Of a DNA stretch of 62,302 nucleotides, positions 1 through 8,626 are shown in pieces. Source of the DNA: Oceaniglobus trochenteri (GTDB taxonomy: Bacteria; Pseudomonadota; Alphaproteobacteria; Rhodobacterales; Rhodobacteraceae); NCBI RefSeq assembly GCF_020529025.1, contig NZ_JACNMM010000020.1:1-62302 (forward strand). The letters are read 5' to 3'. The translations under genes were made by a program, and so were the position numbers. The notes beneath the pieces were generated by a model. The model searched no databases and was not told the origin of the DNA. It was given only the letters and a program-made list of their open reading frames with translations. Numbering within the stretch: position 1 is the stretch's first letter; every line of letters starts with the position of its first letter.

Positions 1-40
1 GCTGGTTGGCGTCACGGGGTCTTTTGGGCTTGTTTGTCAT
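1..40 (-). CDS. Partial leftward ORF, 5' end only (unrecognised)
   Basis: An ATG on the minus strand at 38-40 opens a frame reading MTNKPKRPRDANQ up to the window edge. The start is very basic. No convincing Shine-Dalgarno sequence is seen upstream, although the intergenic region up to 127 contains a repeated GTGCCTCGCGCG motif. Only 13 residues are visible, so function cannot be assigned and it may not be a gene. Confidence 0.3.
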   Translation of the reverse strand, partial: MTNKPKRPRDANQ

Positions 41-52
41 GTACCCAAGATA

Positions 53-90
53 GTGCCTCGCGCGGGTCGGTGCAAATGGTGCCTCGCGCG
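53..90. repeat. Direct repeat GTGCCTCGCGCG (two copies)
   Basis: GTGCCTCGCGCG occurs at 53-64 and again at 79-90 (26-bp period), upstream of the partial leftward ORF. It could be a regulator-binding repeat or the repeated terminal region of a mobile element whose body lies off the left edge. Neither can be decided here. Confidence 0.45.
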
Positions 91-127
91 AGGGTTTACT
101 TTCTGATTTCAAACTGACCCACTACCG

Positions 128-643
128 TCATTCGCGCAGTTCGTCGGGGGCCACACCCCAAAGCGCGGTCTTGCGGGCCCAGCCCCGGTAGCCGTCGGCG
201 CGGATGCGGCACCAGTCGGGGATGCATTCGCCCAGCCGTGCGACGACGCCCTTCTCGGCAATCGCCTCGACCGCGGAATTCGGGTCGGGGCGGTCGAAAA
301 GTCTCACCTGGTCGCCCTCGATCAACACGGTGCGCACCCCGGACAGAAGCGAGTAATGCACCCAGCCACCGGCGCCGTCATGGTCGCGCACCTGGCGCCA
401 GTGTCCGTATTCGGCGGTGATCTCAAGCGGCAGGTCCTTGCGCTTGTAGACCCAATCGATGCGGTGGGTGAGGGACGGCCCGCGGCGCACGTTGCCCTCG
501 GTGGCCTTCATCGACACGAAGCGCGGGATCGGCAGGTTGGTCACCGGACCCACCTTGTCGGCGGCCGAAACGGCGCCGCTTCCGGACGAAAGAACGATGA
601 GGGCGGCCAGAACCGCCCCGAAGCCGATATTTTTGCCTGTCAT
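128..643 (-). CDS. Exported SH3-domain protein
   Basis: 171 aa. The chosen ATG (643) is preceded by AGGG and gives a clear signal peptide (basic MTGK, hydrophobic core at about 8-20, probable cleavage after AVSA at about 27). The frame stays open upstream to 757, but that extension is polar and would bury the signal. The mature part looks like two bacterial SH3 repeats (about 43-100 and 105-160) with the typical patterns NVRRGPS, W-rich strands and GWARK; this is the DUF1058/SH3_4 type. Such proteins are usually periplasmic and may bind cell-wall peptides, which is inference here. It is transcribed divergently from the dehydrogenase gene at 792. Confidence 0.75.
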   Translation of the reverse strand: MTGKNIGFGAVLAALIVLSSGSGAVSAADKVGPVTNLPIPRFVSMKATEGNVRRGPSLTHRIDWVYKRKDLPLEITAEYGHWRQVRDHDGAGGWVHYSLLSGVRTVLIEGDQVRLFDRPDPNSAVEAIAEKGVVARLGECIPDWCRIRADGYRGWARKTALWGVAPDELRE

Positions 644-791
644 TTGCCCTGCACCACTTTGTGGTTTCTCGATCGCTGCCCATGATGCCGATGTTTCGGC
701 GCCGGGGTCTGTCGGCCGCTCTTGTGCCGCGCCCCGTTCCTTGTCACTTTGACCCAACCCATCCGGGAATAAAAGTTCAAGGGAGTAGGCA

Positions 792-1778
792 ATGGCAGGT
801 CAGCGTCTGAGTGTTGTCGTTACGCGACGGTTGCCCGAGGTGGTGGAAACCCGGATGAGCGAGCTGTTCAACGTCACCCTGCGCACCGATGACGCGCCGA
901 TGACGCGCGACGAACTGGTCGCGGCGGTGCGCAATGCCGATGTGCTGGTGCCCACGGTGACCGATCAGATCGACGCCCCGCTGCTGGCCCAGGCGGGCGA
1001 GCGGCTGAAACTGATCGCCCATTACGGCGCGGGGGTGGATCGGCTGGACGTGGCGACGGCGCGCCAGCGGGGCATTCTGGTCTCCAACACACCCGGCGTG
1101 GTCACCGACGATACCGCCGACATGACGATGGCGCTGATTCTCGCCGTCACCCGGCGCATCCCCGAGGGGCTGGCCGCCATGCAGTCGGGCAACTGGACCG
1201 GCTGGGCGCCCACCGCGTTCCTGGGCGGGCGGGTCGGCGGGCGGCGGCTGGGGATCCTCGGGATGGGGCGGATCGGGCAGGCGGTGGCACGGCGCGCGGC
1301 GGCCTTCGGGATGCAGGTGCATTACCACAACCGCAAGCGCCTGCGCCCGGAAACCGAACAGGCGCTGGACGCCACCTATTGGGAAAGCCTGGACCAGATG
1401 GTCAGCCGCATGGACATCGTCAGCGTCAACTGCCCGCACACGCCCAGCACCTTCCACCTGATGAACGCCCGGCGGCTGAAGCTGATGAAACCCAGCGCGG
1501 TGATCGTCAACACTTCGCGCGGCGAGGTGATCGACGAGAACGCCCTGACCCGTGGCCTGCGCGCGGGCGAAATCGCGGGCGCCGGTCTGGACGTGTTCGA
1601 GCGCGGTCACGAGATCAACCCCCGCCTGCGCGAGCTTCCCAATGTCGTGCTGCTGCCGCACATGGGCAGTGCCACGCTGGAGGGGCGGATCGAGATGGGC
1701 GAGAAGGTGATCATCAACATCAAGACCTTCGCCGACGGTCATCGCCCACCTGACCAGGTGGTGCCCTCCATGCTGTGA
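792..1778 (+). CDS. D-isomer-specific 2-hydroxyacid dehydrogenase
   Basis: 328 aa, the usual family length. The NAD(P)-binding glycine motif GILGMGRIG is at about 154-162. The catalytic triad of the family can be placed: Arg243 in NTSRGEVID, Glu274 in GHEINP, His290 in LPHMGSAT. It should reduce a 2-keto acid or oxidise a D-2-hydroxyacid in the cytoplasm; glyoxylate/hydroxypyruvate reductase-like activity is plausible but the substrate is not determined. The start ATG follows AGGGAG at good spacing. It is monocistronic by spacing, with a 108-bp gap before the next gene. Confidence 0.87.
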   Translation: MAGQRLSVVVTRRLPEVVETRMSELFNVTLRTDDAPMTRDELVAAVRNADVLVPTVTDQIDAPLLAQAGERLKLIAHYGAGVDRLDVATARQRGILVSNTPGVVTDDTADMTMALILAVTRRIPEGLAAMQSGNWTGWAPTAFLGGRVGGRRLGILGMGRIGQAVARRAAAFGMQVHYHNRKRLRPETEQALDATYWESLDQMVSRMDIVSVNCPHTPSTFHLMNARRLKLMKPSAVIVNTSRGEVIDENALTRGLRAGEIAGAGLDVFERGHEINPRLRELPNVVLLPHMGSATLEGRIEMGEKVIINIKTFADGHRPPDQVVPSML

Positions 1779-1886
1779 CAGCCCTTGGAAGGGCATTGGT
1801 AAACCATCGATTTTTCGCGGGTCATGGAACTTCGGCGCGTTGCGGGCATTGAGTAAGCAATTCGCAACACCGAAAGGACGAAGTAC

Positions 1887-2084
1887 ATGAACTGGGATCA
1901 AATCGAAGGCAACTGGAAGCAATTCAAGGGCAAGGTTCAGGAGAAGTGGGGCGACCTGACCGACGATGACCTGGACAAGGCCGAGGGCAACCGCGAGCAG
2001 CTGGAAGGCCGCATCCAGGAACGCTATGGCAAGACCAAGGAACAGGCCCGCGAGGAAGTGGACAAGTTCCTGAACGAGAACTGA
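1887..2084 (+). CDS. CsbD-family stress protein
   Basis: 65 aa, highly charged, beginning [20 protein letters not shown], the hallmark N-terminus of the CsbD family. Members are small cytoplasmic proteins of unknown mechanism, often induced by general stress. An AAAGGA ribosome site lies about 10 nt before the ATG. The stop is followed after three bases by the ATG of the next gene, so the two are probably co-transcribed as a stress pair. Confidence 0.9.
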   Translation: MNWDQIEGNWKQFKGKVQEKWGDLTDDDLDKAEGNREQLEGRIQERYGKTKEQAREEVDKFLNEN

Positions 2085-2087
2085 GCC

Positions 2088-2594
2088 ATGAGCGGCATGT
2101 CCCAAACCGATGCACGCAAGGCGTTGTTCGACACCTTGAATGACGTTCAGGCGGGCATGCTGGGGGTGGAAGGGTCAGGGCAGCACATGCAGCCCATGAC
2201 CCACCACTTCGACAGCGACACGGCAACGCTGTGGTTCATCACCTCGCTGAAGACCGATCTGGTAAGGGCAACGGGAATGGGCGCGACCGCCCATTTCACC
2301 GTCACCGGGTCCGATCAACGCACATGGGCCTGCATGTCGGGCCCGCTGAGCCAGAGCGAAGACGCCTCCAAGCTGGACGAGATATGGTCGGTGGTTGCCG
2401 CCTCCTGGTTCGACAAGGGGCGCGATGATCCGGACATCTGCCTCTTGCAGATGCCCCTGCACGAGGCCGCGCTTTGGACCTCGACAGGCAACCCTCTGGT
2501 CTTCGGGCTTGAAGTGGCCCGGGCCAACATGTCGGAAGACAAGAAACCCGACGTGGGCGAACACGTGGTGATCAATTTCCAGAACGCCGCGTGA
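2088..2594 (+). CDS. Pyridoxamine 5'-phosphate oxidase-like / general stress protein 26 family
   Basis: 168 aa. The pattern matches the PNPOx-like split-barrel family of 'general stress protein 26': an N-terminal helix, then MTHHFDSDTATLWFITS and ATAHFTVTGSDQRTWACMSG strands. These proteins bind FMN or related flavins. This subgroup generally lacks proven PNP oxidase activity. The gene starts three bases after the CsbD gene, suggesting one operon, and is followed by a strong terminator. A second in-frame ATG lies four codons in, so the exact start is slightly uncertain. Confidence 0.82.
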   Translation: MSGMSQTDARKALFDTLNDVQAGMLGVEGSGQHMQPMTHHFDSDTATLWFITSLKTDLVRATGMGATAHFTVTGSDQRTWACMSGPLSQSEDASKLDEIWSVVAASWFDKGRDDPDICLLQMPLHEAALWTSTGNPLVFGLEVARANMSEDKKPDVGEHVVINFQNAA

Positions 2595-2615
2595 TGGTTT
2601 AACGAGTGATTTTTC

Positions 2616-2647
2616 AAGGGCCGCGCCAGCCATGGCGCGGCCCTTTT
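2616..2647 (+). terminator. Rho-independent terminator
   Basis: Perfect 12-bp stem, AAGGGCCGCGCC (2616-2627) with GGCGCGGCCCTT (2634-2645), loop AGCCAT, running into TTTT. It ends the csbD-like operon. Confidence 0.85.
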
Positions 2648-2770
2648 CGCGTCTGGTGGGCGGATTTGACACCGCGCGTCGGTTTCGGCTGAAACTGCGT
2701 CGGCACCCGTGGTCCGTCTGGCCCGACAATGGGCACAGTGGCGGCAATCGCTTCAGCAAGGAATCGGCAG

Positions 2771-5263
2771 ATGAAAACCCACGTCAAAGCTCTGGTCGTC
2801 GGCGGCGGCGCCGTCGGCACCTCGATCGCCTACCACCTGGCCAGGGCAGGCTGGTCCGACGTGATGCTGCTGGAGCGGGACGAACTGACCTCGGGGTCGA
2901 CGTGGCACGCGGCGGGCCTTCTGCCCTATTTCAACATGTCCTATGCCACGACCCACATCCACGACTATTCGATCAGGTTCTACAAGACGCTTGAGGAAGA
3001 AACCGGCCTGAACGCCGGGTTCTCGGTCGTCGGCAACCTGCGCATGGCGCAAAGCAGCGCGCGGATGGACGAATACATGCTTTATGCGGCCACGGCCGAA
3101 ACCTGCGGCGTGCCTTTCGAATGGATGACCCCCGCCCAGATCAAGGACCGCTGGCCGCTGATCCGCACCGATGACCTGGAAGGCGCGATCTATCACCCCA
3201 CCGACGGCTACATAAACCCCGCCGACGTGACCATGGCCATGGCCAAGGGCGCCCGCCAGCGCGGTGTCAGCATCGAACGCAAGTGGCAGGTGGATGGCTA
3301 TCACTGGGCCGGCGATCACTGGGATGTCACCTGCACGAAGATGGTGGAAAAGGGCGGCAATCTGGTGGCCTCGGACGAACAGGTGGTGATCCATGCCGAA
3401 CATGTCGTCACCGCCACCGGCAACCACGCGCAGCGCACGGCGCGCCTACTGGGGCTGAAGATCCCGGCGATTCCCGTGGAACACCAGTTCATCGTGATGG
3501 AGCCGGACCCCGCCCTGGTGGAATTCCGCAAGACCCACCCCGAACACCCGGTGATCCGCGACGCCGACGCGCAAAGCTATGTGCGCGAGGAACGCGGCGG
3601 CTGGATTCTGGGTGTGTATGAGAAAGACGCGCCCGCCCGGTTTGAATACGGCGTGCCCGACAGTTTCCGCGCCGACCTGTTCCAGCTTGATCTCGAACGG
3701 ATCGAGGAACAGTACATGGCGATGATCCACCGCATCCCCAGTTGTGAGAACTGCGGGCTCAAGGACGATTTCAACGGCCCGATCTGTTATACCCCCGACG
3801 GCAACCCGCTGATCGGCCCCGCGCCGGGCCTGCGCAACATGTGGCTGGCCGAGGGGTTCTCCTTTGGTATCACCGCCGCGGGTGGGGCGGGCAAGTACCT
3901 GGCCGACCTGATGGTCGAGGGCGAAGCCGAAATCGACATGGCATCGCTTGATCCGAAACGCTTCGGATCGTGGATGACCACCGAATACGCCATGAAGAAG
4001 AACGAAGAGGCCTATGAGCATGTCTACATCCTGCACCACCCGGATGAGGAACGCCCCGCCGCCCGCCCGCTGAAGACCGCCCCCTGTTACGACCGCATGA
4101 AGGCGCGCGGCGCGCAGTTCGGCCAGGTCAACGGATGGGAGCGGCCCAATTACTTCGCCACCATCGACCACAACGATCACGACAGCCGCAGTTTCCGGCG
4201 CGGCGGCTGGTGGCAATACGCGGTGGACGAGGCACGGGCGATCCGCGAGGGCGTCGGGATGATCGATGCCTCGGCCTTCACCAAGCATTGGGTGTCGGGC
4301 CCGGGTGCGACCGCCTTTCTTGACGGGTTCACCACCAACAAGCTGCCCCGCGTCGGGCGCATCAACCTGACCTATGCGCTGACCGGGGCAGGCACCACGC
4401 GCACCGAATACACCATCGTGCGCCGCCGCGAGGATGGCTATTACCTGATCTCGGCCGGGGCCTGGCAGGCCTATGACGCCGATTTCCTGCAAAAGTCGGC
4501 CCAAGATTTCATGGCCCGCGGCGGCGCCAGCGTTCATGTGCATGACGTGACCGGGCAATGGGGCGTCTTCGCGCTGGCCGGGCCACGGTCGCGCGATGTG
4601 CTGGGGGCGCTGATCCGCGATCCCAACCCCGAGATTGCGCTGTCGAACAAGGCCTTTCCCTGGCTGTCGGCGCGCGACATCGAATTGGGCATGGTGCCCA
4701 CCCTCGCCATCCGCGTCGCCTATACCGGCGAACTGGGGTGGGAGTTGCATCATCCGATGGAGATGCAGAACCATCTCTTCGACCGGCTGATGGAGGCGGG
4801 CGAACCCCACGGGTTGAAACTGGTGGGGGCGCGGGCGCAGAACTGGCTGCGCCAGGAAAAGTCGTACCGCGCCTTCGGAAACGAGTTGGGCCGCGATGCC
4901 ACCCCGCTTGAGGCCGGGTTGGACCGCTTCGTCGATCTGGAAAAGGACTTTCACGGCAAGCAGGCCATGCTTGATACCGGCGTCCGCTCGAAATGCGTGA
5001 CTCTGCTGATTGACGGCTCCGACGACGCCGCCCCATGGGGGCGCGAGGCGCTCTATCACGGCGATGAAAGGGTGGGGCGCCTGACATCGGGGGGATATTC
5101 CGTGGCTTTCGGCAAGAGCATCGGCATGGGCTATGTCCGCCCCGACCTGGCCGAACCGGGCACCGAACTGAAGGTGCGGATGCAGCGCGAATTGTGGAAG
5201 GCCACCGTCACCGAAGACAGCCCGCATGACCCCGAAAACGCCCGCATCCGCGTGAACGGCTGA
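2771..5263 (+). CDS. FAD-dependent oxidoreductase with GcvT domain (dimethylglycine/sarcosine dehydrogenase-like)
   Basis: 830 aa. The N-terminal half is a DAO-type flavoprotein: dinucleotide motif VVGGGAVG at about 9-16, and STWHAAG at about 43-49, whose His46 matches the covalent-flavin histidine of dimethylglycine and sarcosine dehydrogenases. The C-terminal half (from about 430) has the GcvT/folate-binding aminomethyltransferase fold, with VAYTGELGWELH and a family-typical end. It should demethylate an N-methyl glycine derivative and pass the C1 unit to tetrahydrofolate; the exact substrate is unknown. The start at 2771 follows AAGGA; an upstream in-frame codon at 2729 has no ribosome site. 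It converges with the inositol-type operon downstream. Confidence 0.88.
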   Translation: MKTHVKALVVGGGAVGTSIAYHLARAGWSDVMLLERDELTSGSTWHAAGLLPYFNMSYATTHIHDYSIRFYKTLEEETGLNAGFSVVGNLRMAQSSARMDEYMLYAATAETCGVPFEWMTPAQIKDRWPLIRTDDLEGAIYHPTDGYINPADVTMAMAKGARQRGVSIERKWQVDGYHWAGDHWDVTCTKMVEKGGNLVASDEQVVIHAEHVVTATGNHAQRTARLLGLKIPAIPVEHQFIVMEPDPALVEFRKTHPEHPVIRDADAQSYVREERGGWILGVYEKDAPARFEYGVPDSFRADLFQLDLERIEEQYMAMIHRIPSCENCGLKDDFNGPICYTPDGNPLIGPAPGLRNMWLAEGFSFGITAAGGAGKYLADLMVEGEAEIDMASLDPKRFGSWMTTEYAMKKNEEAYEHVYILHHPDEERPAARPLKTAPCYDRMKARGAQFGQVNGWERPNYFATIDHNDHDSRSFRRGGWWQYAVDEARAIREGVGMIDASAFTKHWVSGPGATAFLDGFTTNKLPRVGRINLTYALTGAGTTRTEYTIVRRREDGYYLISAGAWQAYDADFLQKSAQDFMARGGASVHVHDVTGQWGVFALAGPRSRDVLGALIRDPNPEIALSNKAFPWLSARDIELGMVPTLAIRVAYTGELGWELHHPMEMQNHLFDRLMEAGEPHGLKLVGARAQNWLRQEKSYRAFGNELGRDATPLEAGLDRFVDLEKDFHGKQAMLDTGVRSKCVTLLIDGSDDAAPWGREALYHGDERVGRLTSGGYSVAFGKSIGMGYVRPDLAEPGTELKVRMQRELWKATVTEDSPHDPENARIRVNG

Positions 5264-5348
5264 GATCCGCGCCGCCGCCCCCATCTTTGGTCTTCAATTA
5301 TCCCCGCCGGAGGCTCCGACAGAAGCCCCCGGCGCAGGTCTTGCCGGT

Positions 5349-6506
5349 TCAGCGCAGCATCGGGGGGCGCGCGTCCATCCAGACGCCGCCCTCGCGGGCC
5401 GAGGCGACGGCCGTGTGCACTGCCGCCATGCTGCGCAACCCATCCTCGGCGCGGGGGTAAAGATCGGCCGCCGCGTCCATGGGGCGCCCGCCCTTTTCGG
5501 CGCGGATCGCCTCGGCCAGGTCGGCATAGATATTGGCGAAGGCCAGCGGCATCCCCTCGGCATGGCCGATGGTGACACGGCTGGTGCGGTCGGCCTCGGG
5601 CGACAGGCCCGCCTCGCCGCGCTCGATCACCTGCACCCGGCCCCCGGTGGGCGTCCAGTAAAGCTGGTTGGGCTGTTCCTGCGACCAGCGCAACCCGCCC
5701 AATTCGCCGAAAACCTGGATCGTCAACCCATGCATCCGCCCGACGGCGACGGCACTGGTCCAGAGCCGCCCGACAGCACCACCCGACATGCGGAAATTGA
5801 CCATCGCGTCGTCTTCCAACTGGCGCGAGGGGATGGTCGAGGCGAAATCGGCGCTCAGCCGCTCCACCTCTTGCCCCGTCACGAAGCTGGCCATGTGCAG
5901 GGCGTGGATGCCACAATCGGCGAACTGCGCCGATGCGCCCATCTGGGCCGGGTCATAGCGCCAGCGCACGCGCGGATTGTCGGCCTGGGCGGCGTCGGCG
6001 TGGTGGCCGTGGGAAAATTCCGCCACCACCACCCGCACCGCGCCCAGATCGCCGCGCGCCACCATGGCCCGCATGTGCCGGACCAGGGAATAGCCGCTGT
6101 AGCCATAGTTCACCGCGCAGATGCGGCCGGTGGTGCGGGCGATCTTCACGATCTCCTCGCCTTCCTCGACGGTCATCGTCATCGGCTTTTCGCAGAGCAC
6201 ATGGAACCCGCCTTCCAGAAAGGCCTTGGTGATCTCGAAATGCGTGGCGTTGGGGGTCGCCACGGTGACAAGATCGCAGCGATCCGCGCGCCCCTTTTCG
6301 CCCGCCAGCATCTCGCGCCAATCGCCATAGGCGCGGTCGGGCGCGATGCCCAGGTCGCCCGCAAAGGCGCGGCCCGCCTGCGGGTCATGGTCCAGCGCGC
6401 CCGCCACCATGGAGAACGCCCCGTCCAGCCCGGCGCCCAGCCGGTGTGCCGGTCCGATCTGGCTGCCCTTGCCGCCGCCGATCATGCCCCAGTTCAGTTT
6501 TGCCAT
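5349..6506 (-). CDS. Gfo/Idh/MocA family oxidoreductase (sugar/inositol dehydrogenase-like)
   Basis: 385 aa, normal family length. A Rossmann start (MIGGGKGSQIG, about 8-18) is followed by the family signature CEKPM at about 105-109 containing the conserved Lys. It should use NAD(P) to oxidise or reduce a hydroxyl of a sugar or inositol derivative. It is the last gene of a three-gene leftward operon (8517 to 5349) with 7-12 bp gaps, behind an IolE-like gene, so a role in inositol or an isomer is inferred. The ribosome site GAGGG sits 6 nt before the ATG. Confidence 0.86.
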   Translation of the reverse strand: MAKLNWGMIGGGKGSQIGPAHRLGAGLDGAFSMVAGALDHDPQAGRAFAGDLGIAPDRAYGDWREMLAGEKGRADRCDLVTVATPNATHFEITKAFLEGGFHVLCEKPMTMTVEEGEEIVKIARTTGRICAVNYGYSGYSLVRHMRAMVARGDLGAVRVVVAEFSHGHHADAAQADNPRVRWRYDPAQMGASAQFADCGIHALHMASFVTGQEVERLSADFASTIPSRQLEDDAMVNFRMSGGAVGRLWTSAVAVGRMHGLTIQVFGELGGLRWSQEQPNQLYWTPTGGRVQVIERGEAGLSPEADRTSRVTIGHAEGMPLAFANIYADLAEAIRAEKGGRPMDAAADLYPRAEDGLRSMAAVHTAVASAREGGVWMDARPPMLR

Positions 6507-6513
6507 GATGCCC

Positions 6514-7401
6514 TCAGAACCCGATGGATTGCAGGTATTCGCGGTTCGCCTTCGCGTCGTTCAACGGCACGGTCGCGCCCTCGGGGTCGCAATCCTGTTC
6601 GACGGTGCACCAGCCATCGAATCCGGCGTCCAGAAGCACCTGCCGCACGGCGGGAAAATCCACGTCGCCCTGACCGAGGTTGCAGAAGATCCCCTGGCCG
6701 CAGGCATCGTAGAACCCGGTGCGGTTCTCGACCGCCCGGGCCTTTACTGCCGGGTCGATATCCTTGAAATGCATGTAGCTGATCCGGCCCATGTGCCGCT
6801 TCATGAAGGCGACCGGATCATAGCCGGCATAGGAATGGTGCCCGGTGTCGAAGCAGATCTTGAGGTGCGCCTCGTCCACGTCGTCCAGCAGGCGTTCAAG
6901 TTCGGGTTCAAAGTCGATGAAGCCGGCCGCATGGGCGTGGATGCCCACGGTCAACCCGTATTCCTCGGCGCCCAGTTTCGCCACGGTGGCGATCCGGTCG
7001 CGGAAGGCGGTCCATTCGGCCTTGTCCATCTGTTCGGCCTTGTCCGCGCGTCCGGCCGTGGGGGCGCGGCGGGGCGAGATGGAATCGATCAGCACGAGGT
7101 GTTTGGCGCCGTGGGCCGTGAGTGCGCGGCAGGTGCGTTGCGCGCCGTCCATCACATCGTCCCACTGGGCCGGGTCGTGAAAGGCGCGGAACACCACGCC
7201 GCCGATCAGGGTCTGGCCGTGTTCGGCCAGTGCTTCGGCCAGCAGGGCCGGGTCTTCGGGCATGAAGCCGACGGGGCCAAGTTCGATCCCGGTGTATCCG
7301 GCGGTGGCGTTTTCGGCCAGCACGCGGCGCCAGTCGGGGTTGCGCGGATCGTTCGCAAATTCGACCCCCCAGGAACAGGGGGCGTTGCCGATGGTGATCA
7401 T
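6514..7401 (-). CDS. IolE-like inosose dehydratase / sugar-phosphate isomerase-epimerase TIM barrel
   Basis: 295 aa, xylose-isomerase-like TIM barrel. It begins ITIGNAPCSWGVEF, close to the IAP-SW start of inosose dehydratases. Candidate metal/substrate residues are in GIELGP, CFDTGHH, MHFKDID and TVEQD. IolE dehydrates scyllo-inosose to the trihydroxycyclohexane-dione that IolD then hydrolyses; the presence of iolD, iolC and iolB across the divergent promoter supports this assignment. It is the middle gene of the leftward operon, with ribosome site AAAGGAC. An epimerase of an unusual inositol is the main alternative. Confidence 0.78.
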   Translation of the reverse strand: MITIGNAPCSWGVEFANDPRNPDWRRVLAENATAGYTGIELGPVGFMPEDPALLAEALAEHGQTLIGGVVFRAFHDPAQWDDVMDGAQRTCRALTAHGAKHLVLIDSISPRRAPTAGRADKAEQMDKAEWTAFRDRIATVAKLGAEEYGLTVGIHAHAAGFIDFEPELERLLDDVDEAHLKICFDTGHHSYAGYDPVAFMKRHMGRISYMHFKDIDPAVKARAVENRTGFYDACGQGIFCNLGQGDVDFPAVRQVLLDAGFDGWCTVEQDCDPEGATVPLNDAKANREYLQSIGF

Positions 7402-7413
7402 TGGGGTGTCCTT

Positions 7414-8517
7414 TCAGAAATCGGCGACCTTTACCCAGGTGCCTGTGTCATTGCTTGCAAAGGCGGCCTCGACCACCCGGTTCACTTCCATGCCCTCGCG
7501 GAAATCCGGCCATTTCGAATGGCCCGCGTGGATCGCCTCAAGAAAATCCTTCGCCTCGATGATGATCTGGTCGAGGTAGCCGGTGCCATGGCCCGGCCCC
7601 TGGCAGAAGGGCAGGTAATCGGGGTGGTCGGGGCCGGTCAGGATCTTGCGAAAGCCGCGCGTCTCATGCGGCCCGGACATTTCATAGAGCCAGAGGGCGT
7701 TCTGATCCTCACCATCGAAGCGGATCGCGCCCGCCGTGCCGTGGATTTCATAGGCATATCCCATCTTGCGCCCTGTCGCCACGCGGCTGAACATCAGGTG
7801 ACCCGTGACGCCACTGTCGAAGCGCACCATCATCTGCCCCTGATCGTCGTTGTCGACCGCGACGCCGCAGCGTTCGGGATGCACCGTTTCGATCTGGGCC
7901 GACAGCGCGGCAATCGGCCCCATCAGCGCGCGGGCGGCGTTGATCATGTGGGGCGACAGATCACCCATGCAGCCATTGGCCCGCCCACGGCTGCGCCATG
8001 TGGCGGGGGCGGTGGGATCGGCCAGGAAGTCCTCGGTATGTTCGCCGCGAAAGAAGGTGGGCGTGCCGATGGCACCCTCGGCCAGAAGCTGACGGGCGAA
8101 TTGCGAGGCGGGGGTCCGGATGTAGTTGAAACCGCTCATGTTCACGACGCTGGCCTGTTCGGCCGCTGCCACCATGGCGCGGCTGTCCTCCAGCGCGGCG
8201 CCCAGCGGCTTTTCGCAGAACACCGGTTTGCCAAGGGCAAGCGCAGCCTCGGCAATCGCGCGGTGGGTGGACTGCGGCGCGGCGATGACCACGGCGCCGA
8301 CCTCGGGGTCGTCCACCACGGCGCGCCAGTTTTCGGCGCCCTTTTCAAAGCCGAAGGCCCGGGCATGGCGCGCGCCGCTTTCCGGTGTCGACCCTGCGAT
8401 CGACACGAGGCGCGGGCGCAATGCGGTCTGAAAGATCGCGCCGACCGCGCTGTGGGCGATGGCGTGGGCCTTGCCCATATAGCCGCCGCCGATCACCCCG
8501 ATCCCGATCTGTGCCAT
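7414..8517 (-). CDS. Gfo/Idh/MocA oxidoreductase, inositol 2-dehydrogenase-like
   Basis: 367 aa. The start ATG at 8517 lies right after GGGGG and begins the Rossmann motif GIGVIGGGYMGKAH (about 5-18). The frame is open further upstream but would run through the operator and has no family similarity. FCEKP is at about 100-104. It is the first gene of the leftward operon and is paired head-to-head with iolD, so oxidation of inositol or an isomer to inosose is likely. With a second MocA protein in the same operon, one may act on myo-inositol and the other on a stereoisomer or derivative; this is inference. Confidence 0.83.
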   Translation of the reverse strand: MAQIGIGVIGGGYMGKAHAIAHSAVGAIFQTALRPRLVSIAGSTPESGARHARAFGFEKGAENWRAVVDDPEVGAVVIAAPQSTHRAIAEAALALGKPVFCEKPLGAALEDSRAMVAAAEQASVVNMSGFNYIRTPASQFARQLLAEGAIGTPTFFRGEHTEDFLADPTAPATWRSRGRANGCMGDLSPHMINAARALMGPIAALSAQIETVHPERCGVAVDNDDQGQMMVRFDSGVTGHLMFSRVATGRKMGYAYEIHGTAGAIRFDGEDQNALWLYEMSGPHETRGFRKILTGPDHPDYLPFCQGPGHGTGYLDQIIIEAKDFLEAIHAGHSKWPDFREGMEVNRVVEAAFASNDTGTWVKVADF

Positions 8518-8544
8518 GTGGCCCCCTTCGATTCCAGAAACCGA

Positions 8545-8560
8545 TTGCAACCGGTTGCAA
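8545..8560. promoter_or_regulatory. LacI-family-type operator between the divergent iol operons
   Basis: TTGCAACCGGTTGCAA is a perfect 16-bp palindrome with the central CG and TTGCAA half-sites typical of LacI-family operators. It lies 28 bp from the leftward ATG (8517) and 67 bp from the iolD start. One regulator bound here could control both operons. No regulator gene is in the window. Confidence 0.8.
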
Positions 8561-8626
8561 AAGGCGTATCCTTGACTGGACCGCCGGGTCAATGGCCAAT
8601 CTGCAAAGCGACACAGGGAGAATGAA

